From: Planctomycetales bacterium
Lineage (GTDB): Bacteria > Omnitrophota > Gorgyraeia > Gygaellales > Profunditerraquicolaceae
Length of the DNA: 36,410 nucleotides
Direction of reading: 5' to 3'
NCBI GenBank assembly: GCA_005239725.1
Contig: SBBM01000003.1
Location: 1-36,410, forward strand
The notes under the pieces are model-generated. The model made no database searches. It was given only the letters and a program-made list of their open reading frames with translations, and was not told the origin of the DNA. Within the stretch, counting starts at the first letter, position 1, and each line of letters starts with the position of its first letter. Position numbers and translations under genes: made by a program. Below, piece after piece: positions 32,052 through 36,410 of this stretch.

Positions 32052-33487
32052 AATTTTCTACGCCAGATTGTGCCTTTTTTGGTATCCTCCAAAATAATGC
32101 CCCTGGTTTCTAATTGCTCTCTGATGCTATCAGCCTCTTTAAAGAGCTTTTCTTTCTTAAGCTTATCCCGCGTAGCAATAAGCATTTTTATTTCATCTTC
32201 CGGCAGTGCGCTGGCCTCTTCCTTAAAAGACAATCCGAAGATACCGCCAAACTCTTTTAAAGTCTCTTTGGCATACTTTAAGGCAGGTAAATGCTTTTCC
32301 GTATAACTTACATCATACAAAACGTGGTCACCGGCCCTGACGATTTCAAACAAGGCCGCTACGGCATTGGCAGTATTAAAGTCGTCATCCATTGCCTTTT
32401 CAAAGTCCAGACGCGCCAGTTCAACCCTTTTCATTAATTCCTTAGGAGAAATCTTTTCTTTAAGTTCGGTTTTTAGCGGGAACGCCCCTCCATCTTCTCT
32501 TTTCCGGACGAATTTCAGGAATGTTATTATCCTGTATAGCGCCTTCTGTTTCTCCTTGATTGTGTCCCAGTTAAAATCTATTGTCTGGGTGTAGTGGGTA
32601 TGCAAAAAGAAAAGCTTAAGCACATCGGCAGGATACTCCATAAGGAAATCTTTTACGGTAATAAAATTTCCCAGAGACTTGGCCATCTTTTGAGAATTTA
32701 TAGTCAGCAAACCATGGTGTATCCAGTATTTTGCAAAGGGCTTTTCCGAAAGCGCCTCTGCCTGGGCAATCTCGTTTTCATGATGGGGAAAAATCAGGTC
32801 CCTACCGCCTGCGTGTATATCCAGGGTATCGGTCTTTAAATATTTTGTGCTCATTACGGAACACTCAATATGCCAACCCGGCCTGCCCTTTCCCCAGGGG
32901 CTGTCCCAGGAAGGCTCATCCGACTTGGATGCCTTCCATACTGCAAAGTCCAAAGGGTCTTCTTTGGTTTCGTCGGCTTCTTTCCGTACCCCGACGAGCA
33001 TCTGATCAATGCCTTGCCCGGAGAGTTTCCCGTAATCCTTAAATTTACGCACGTTAAAATATACGCCTGTTGGCGTAACGTAGGCATACCCCTTTTCAAT
33101 CAGCGCCTCGATATGCCTTATCATGGGCATTATGTTCTCGGTTGCCCGCGGCTCAAAATCAGCCTTCTTGATCCCTAAATCCTCTAAATCCTCATAATAG
33201 CGGGCGATATATTTTTCGGCTAACTCCTGCCAGCCTATTTTAAGCTCCCTGGCACGGTTAATAATCTTGTCGTCAACGTCGGTGATGTTGCGCACAAATT
33301 TCACGTCAAATCCGCGGTGCTTGAGGTAACTCTTGATTACGTCAAAAATGTAAAGGCTGCGGGCATGGCCTATGTGGCATTCGTCATAAACGGTAACTCC
33401 GCAGGTATAGATATTTATTTTCGGCGGGGTTAAGGGTTCGAAAAGCTCTTTCTTTTTAGTGAGGGAATTATATATAAAAATAGGCAT
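32048..33487 (-). CDS. cysS: Cysteinyl-tRNA synthetase
   Basis: Charges tRNA-Cys. The 479-residue class I synthetase has the HIGH motif CHIGHARS (about 36-43), the KMSKS-type loop KMAKSLGNF (about 268-276), and zinc-ligand regions YTCGVTVYD (about 27-35), WHIECSVMS and FPHHENEIAQAEA (about 233-245). The C-terminal anticodon domain is present. It follows cysE by 3 nt, the order found in Firmicutes, linking cysteine synthesis to its use. It overlaps tmk by 4 nt downstream. Confidence 0.97.
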   Translation of the reverse strand: MPIFIYNSLTKKKELFEPLTPPKINIYTCGVTVYDECHIGHARSLYIFDVIKSYLKHRGFDVKFVRNITDVDDKIINRARELKIGWQELAEKYIARYYEDLEDLGIKKADFEPRATENIMPMIRHIEALIEKGYAYVTPTGVYFNVRKFKDYGKLSGQGIDQMLVGVRKEADETKEDPLDFAVWKASKSDEPSWDSPWGKGRPGWHIECSVMSTKYLKTDTLDIHAGGRDLIFPHHENEIAQAEALSEKPFAKYWIHHGLLTINSQKMAKSLGNFITVKDFLMEYPADVLKLFFLHTHYTQTIDFNWDTIKEKQKALYRIITFLKFVRKREDGGAFPLKTELKEKISPKELMKRVELARLDFEKAMDDDFNTANAVAALFEIVRAGDHVLYDVSYTEKHLPALKYAKETLKEFGGIFGLSFKEEASALPEDEIKMLIATRDKLKKEKLFKEADSIREQLETRGIILEDTKKGTIWRRKL

Positions 33488-33490
33488 GCG

Positions 33491-34171
33491 CTATTTATTT
33501 TCCAGCTTCTTGATGCGTTTATCTAATTCCTCTATCTGCTGCATTATGGGGTCGAGTATATGCATATGGTCAAGGCTCACATCTATTTTTTTGCCGTCCT
33601 GCTTGGTAATCCTGCCCGGGACACCGACAACCGTCGCATTAAGGGGGACATCTTTAATCACCACCGCATTTGCGCCGATATATGAATTATCGCCTACGGT
33701 GATATTGCCTAATATCTTCGCCCCTCCGCCGATTACCACATTATTTCCGATAGTAGGGTGGCGCTTGCCTTTTTCCAGGCCCGTGCCTCCTAAGGTTACC
33801 CCCTGGTATAAAAGCACATCGTCTCCGATGATTGCGGTCTCGCCGATTACAACCCCCATCCCATGGTCAATAAAAAATCTTTTCCCGATGACGGCGCCCG
33901 GGTGAATTTCAATGCCTGTAAAAAACCTTGAAACCTGGCTGATGAACCGCGCCAGAATAAACAGGCGCATCCGATAGAATAAATGCGCGACCCGGTGGGC
34001 TACCAGGGCGTGCAGGCCCTGATAAAATAAAACGATTTCCAGGAAACTTTTCGCTGCCGGGTCCTTCCTTTGCGCTGCTTTTATCTCTGCCTGGAAAAAT
34101 AGCGAAATAAGCACAATTTTTAAAATAAATAAAGCGACAAGTATTAATATTATATTTATGAGTAAAGCCAT
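33491..34171 (-). CDS. cysE: Serine O-acetyltransferase with N-terminal membrane helix
   Basis: Makes O-acetylserine from serine and acetyl-CoA, the first step of cysteine synthesis. The 226-residue protein has the left-handed beta-helix hexapeptide repeats ([48 protein letters not shown], about residues 92-180). It is the short EpsC-like type. Unusually, residues 2-28 form a strong hydrophobic helix ([20 protein letters not shown]) ahead of the usual [17 protein letters not shown], so the enzyme may be membrane-anchored. A short coiled coil ([16 protein letters not shown]) closes the C-terminus. Placed 3 nt before cysS and 1 nt after ispF. Confidence 0.93.
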   Translation of the reverse strand: MALLINIILILVALFILKIVLISLFFQAEIKAAQRKDPAAKSFLEIVLFYQGLHALVAHRVAHLFYRMRLFILARFISQVSRFFTGIEIHPGAVIGKRFFIDHGMGVVIGETAIIGDDVLLYQGVTLGGTGLEKGKRHPTIGNNVVIGGGAKILGNITVGDNSYIGANAVVIKDVPLNATVVGVPGRITKQDGKKIDVSLDHMHILDPIMQQIEELDKRIKKLENK

Positions 34172-34172
34172 C

Positions 34173-34652
34173 TCATTCCTCCCTGGCTATTAAAACCGTT
34201 GCATAACAGGCAATCGCCTTTTTTTTGCCGACGGCGTCTAATCCTTCATTAGTTTTGGCCTTTATGTTTATCGCCTCTTTCCTGATTTTTAAGGTTCGGG
34301 CGATCTTTTCCCGCATTTGCCCCTTAAAGCCCGAGAGATTAGGCTCCTCGGCGATTATCACTGCATCAATATTGCCCACCTGGAATTTTTTCCTTTTCAG
34401 GATATCATCCGTCTTTTTCAATAATCTTATGCTGGAAATACCTTTATATTTTGGGCTGCTGTCGGAGAAATTCTCGCCGATATCCGGGCTGCCCATAGCC
34501 CCTAATAATGCGTCGCAGACGGCGTGCAAAAGCACGTCCGCGTCAGAATGCCCCAGGAGGCCCTTTGCGTAAGGTATTTTAACGCCGCCAATGATTAACT
34601 TTCGGCCCCTTACCAGACGATGAATATCATAGCCTATCCCTATTCTAAGCAT
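34173..34652 (-). CDS. ispF: 2-C-methyl-D-erythritol 2,4-cyclodiphosphate synthase
   Basis: Fifth enzyme of the MEP isoprenoid pathway, releasing CMP to form the cyclic diphosphate. The 159-residue protein has GIGYDIHRL (metal Asp and His, about 6-14), [22 protein letters not shown] (about 32-53, His42 metal) and the C-terminal [19 protein letters not shown] segment. It overlaps ispD by 8 nt, the classic ispD-ispF arrangement. Confidence 0.97.
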   Translation of the reverse strand: MLRIGIGYDIHRLVRGRKLIIGGVKIPYAKGLLGHSDADVLLHAVCDALLGAMGSPDIGENFSDSSPKYKGISSIRLLKKTDDILKRKKFQVGNIDAVIIAEEPNLSGFKGQMREKIARTLKIRKEAINIKAKTNEGLDAVGKKKAIACYATVLIAREE

Positions 34653-35337
34653 ATTTTGCCACTGCCTGCGCGATTACCAGGTCCTCGCGGGTAGTTATTT
34701 TAATATTGGAATATGAGCCCAAAACCATTTTTACCTTTACCCCGAGCCTCTCAACTAAAGAAGCGTCATCAGTGACATCCAGGTGCCCGAACCTGGCATA
34801 TGCCTTAAGCAGCAAATCCTTCTTGAAAACCTGCGGGGTCTGCGCCTCCCACAATGTGCCTCTATCTAATGTTTTTTCCACAATTTTGATTTTTGATTTT
34901 TGATTTTTGATTTTTTTTATTGTCGGCTTAACGGGAACTCCCGCAACCGCCCCACCGGATTTGCCCGCCGCTTTTAATGCATCGGAAACCATGCGGTTAT
35001 TGATGAACGGCCTGGCAGCATCCTGGATTAAAACTAAATCGCTGCGACTGTTAATTGCCTTTAGCCCGTTATATACCGAATCCTGCCGCCTCCTGCCCCC
35101 TGCAATAATTTTCCTGACTTTCGGTATGCGGTATTTTCTTATTTCGCGGCTTATCCGCCCTTTATTTTTCCGACTTACAATAAGGATAATGTCTTTAATG
35201 TCTTTGTGCCTGCCTAAAACGCCGAGCGAATAAATTACAACCGGCTTGCAGTTAATTTTGGCAAATAATTTCGGAATCCTGAATTTAAAGCGTAAACCCT
35301 TTCCTGCGGCAACAACTATTGCGGTAACATAACCCAT
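34645..35337 (-). CDS. ispD: 2-C-methyl-D-erythritol 4-phosphate cytidylyltransferase
   Basis: Couples MEP to CTP in the MEP pathway. The 230-residue protein has the nucleotide-binding VVAAGKGLRFK (about 8-18), with PKLF following, IIAGGRRRQDSVYNGLKA (about 78-95), LIQDAARPF (about 103-111) and LWEAQTPQVFK (about 163-173). A tandem heptamer repeat (34888-34915) codes for residues about 141-150 (KNQKSKIKI), a loop between PVKPTIKK and EKTLDRGTLWE. It adds a few residues but keeps the frame. It overlaps ispF by 8 nt. Confidence 0.95.
   Translation of the reverse strand: MGYVTAIVVAAGKGLRFKFRIPKLFAKINCKPVVIYSLGVLGRHKDIKDIILIVSRKNKGRISREIRKYRIPKVRKIIAGGRRRQDSVYNGLKAINSRSDLVLIQDAARPFINNRMVSDALKAAGKSGGAVAGVPVKPTIKKIKNQKSKIKIVEKTLDRGTLWEAQTPQVFKKDLLLKAYARFGHLDVTDDASLVERLGVKVKMVLGSYSNIKITTREDLVIAQAVAKYA
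34888..34915. repeat. Heptanucleotide tandem repeat inside ispD
   Basis: Four perfect units of GATTTTT on plus, with a diverged unit before them. The repeat is AT-rich and its unit is not a multiple of three; change by one unit would shift the ispD frame. A short trace of the same motif (ATCAAAAAT) occurs at 3517-3525. Confidence 0.9.
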
Positions 35338-35350
35338 AGAATTTTCGCGC

Positions 35351-36331
35351 CTATTTTTCCAATTTCGTAAAAATCATCCTGCCCGCAGGAGTTTGAAGGA
35401 CTGAAGTAACAACTACCTTGACTTCCTGGCCGATAGACCGGCGCGCATCTTCAACCACAACCATCGTGCCGTCATCCAAATACCCCACAGCCTGGTTATA
35501 TTCTTTGCCCTCCTTGAGCAATTTAACCTGCATGCGCTCTCCAGGAAAGACAACCGGCTTTAAGGCATTTGCCAATTCGTTTATATTCAATACCTTAACA
35601 CCCTGAAAACTGGCCACGCGGTTAAGGTTGAAGTCAACCGTCAAAATTTTGGCCTCCAATAGCTTGGCAAGCTTGACTAATTTCGCATCCACTTCCGATG
35701 TCTCGGGGAACTCTTCTTCGTGGAGAGTTATATTGGCCCCTGCCTCTTTCTGCATTGTATTCAAAATTTCTAAGCCCCTGCGGCCCCTCTGACGTTTTAT
35801 GGGATCGGTCGAATCCGCAATATGCTGTAATTCCTTTAAAACAAACCTAGGGATGACAACTTTTCCTTCCAGAAAATTTGTCTTAAATATATCAAGTATT
35901 CTCCCGTCAATTATTACGCTTGTATCAAGCACGGCTAGCTCTTCCATCTGGTCCTGCCTGCGCAACCTGACATAAGGGATAATCAGGTTGAATTCGTCTT
36001 TGCCGCGCAAGGCCATAGCCATACCCAGATAACAGAAGATTAAAGTAAGGGTTACCCTTATCAAAGGCAGAGTCTGAGGGTCTATCGGCATGATACTTAA
36101 TGCATCGCTTACAAGTTTAGACATAATTAAACCCAATATCAGACCGAATACCGCGCTTGAAAGTCCCCGCGTAGATACCCGGCGCATACCAACTTCCAAT
36201 ATTATAATAATCGAACTGACTATTACGCCGATCACAGCTCCCGTAACGCCGGCACCGACAACGTTGGCAGTATAGTAACCTACAATTATACTACCGATAA
36301 TAAAAAGGATGCGCACAGATAATAAATTCAT
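35351..36331 (-). CDS. PIN/TRAM-domain membrane protein (YacL-like)
   Basis: A 326-residue protein with four N-terminal membrane helices (about 5-105), a PIN ribonuclease-like domain (about 138-250; acidic site in [14 protein letters not shown] and TVDFNLNR) and a C-terminal TRAM domain (about 262-322; [24 protein letters not shown]). The family is known as YacL in Bacillus and its substrate is not established. The SD AGGAGG is formed by the last two Arg codons of radA, 10 nt above the ATG. The gene order radA-yacL-ispD-ispF-cysE-cysS matches that of Firmicutes. Confidence 0.92.
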   Translation of the reverse strand: MNLLSVRILFIIGSIIVGYYTANVVGAGVTGAVIGVIVSSIIIILEVGMRRVSTRGLSSAVFGLILGLIMSKLVSDALSIMPIDPQTLPLIRVTLTLIFCYLGMAMALRGKDEFNLIIPYVRLRRQDQMEELAVLDTSVIIDGRILDIFKTNFLEGKVVIPRFVLKELQHIADSTDPIKRQRGRRGLEILNTMQKEAGANITLHEEEFPETSEVDAKLVKLAKLLEAKILTVDFNLNRVASFQGVKVLNINELANALKPVVFPGERMQVKLLKEGKEYNQAVGYLDDGTMVVVEDARRSIGQEVKVVVTSVLQTPAGRMIFTKLEK

Positions 36332-36334
36332 AGA

Positions 36335-36410
36335 TTACCTCCTTAATGCAATATCCAGAGCCTCTTTTAAATTGGAGACCGCCACTGCTTCTATCGCATT
36401 TTTATTATAA
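36335..36410 (-). CDS. radA: C-terminal end of DNA repair protein RadA (partial)
   Basis: Only the last 25 codons are inside the window, ending at TAA 36335-36337. The tail reads AIEAVAVSNLKEALDIALRR, which resembles the C-terminus of RadA/Sms, and RadA is the usual gene before yacL. This identification rests on synteny and a short tail, so it is moderate. Its final AGG AGG codons double as the SD of the next gene. Confidence 0.6.
   Translation of the reverse strand, partial: YNKNAIEAVAVSNLKEALDIALRR

Overview
The window looks like a chromosomal segment of an uncultured Gram-negative, probably anaerobic bacterium; Candidatus Omnitrophota (OP3-like) is my best guess. This is inferred from gene content, not from a marker-gene comparison. 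LptF/LptG permeases and an AsmA-type protein imply an outer membrane. A two-subunit class I fumarase suggests an oxygen-sensitive metabolism. RicT/PSP1 next to holB and tmk, and radA-PIN/TRAM-ispD-ispF-cysE-cysS, are gene orders also known from Firmicutes. Genes are densely packed, and UGA serves as a normal stop.

Layout. (1) 1-1414: the 3' part of a large serine recombinase whose last codons lie inside the 3' end of tRNA-His, marking the edge of an integrated element that extends left of the window. (2) 1426-3704: a glycine-zipper lipoprotein, an AsmA-like envelope protein, tRNA-Arg, a 514-nt gene-free stretch and tRNA-Pro. (3) 3767-13401, all on the minus strand and read from high to low coordinates: AEC transporter, smpB, ssrA (tmRNA), amidase, murI, queD, queC, queE, queF, fumarase alpha and beta, rph, rdgB and a GAF-GGDEF cyclase. 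Most neighbours overlap or nearly touch, and a good promoter lies upstream of the AEC gene. (4) 13536-20012: tRNA-Leu on plus, then on minus pyrE, a HI0933-type flavoprotein, a 154-bp REPIN/MITE-like element, a maf-M48 peptidase fusion, a GH-A glycosidase and a broken 7TM-GAF-PAS sensor gene. (5) 20084-22999, plus: comF, lptF, lptG. pyrE and comF diverge from a shared palindromic promoter that predicts leaderless mRNAs for both. (6) 23017-36410, minus: radA (3' end), PIN/TRAM, ispD, ispF, cysE, cysS, tmk, holB, ricT, metG, tatD, mtnA, thiL, a second REPIN/MITE-like element, tsaE, tsaB, alr.

Functionally, the window carries the preQ0/preQ1 part of queuosine synthesis (QueDCEF), trans-translation (SmpB and tmRNA), peptidoglycan precursor supply and remodelling (MurI, Alr, amidase), nucleotide-pool sanitation (RdgB, Maf), tRNA t6A assembly (TsaB, TsaE), isoprenoid steps (IspD, IspF) and LPS export (LptFG).

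The most unusual observations are: the integrase/tRNA-His overlap; a tmRNA whose tag frame runs 27 codons and whose gene touches coding sequence on both sides; octamer and heptamer tandem repeats inside queC, maf-M48 and ispD; a sensor gene interrupted by one in-frame TGA plus a probable 5' frameshift; two related inverted-repeat elements placed just upstream of start codons; and the pyrE/comF bidirectional promoter.
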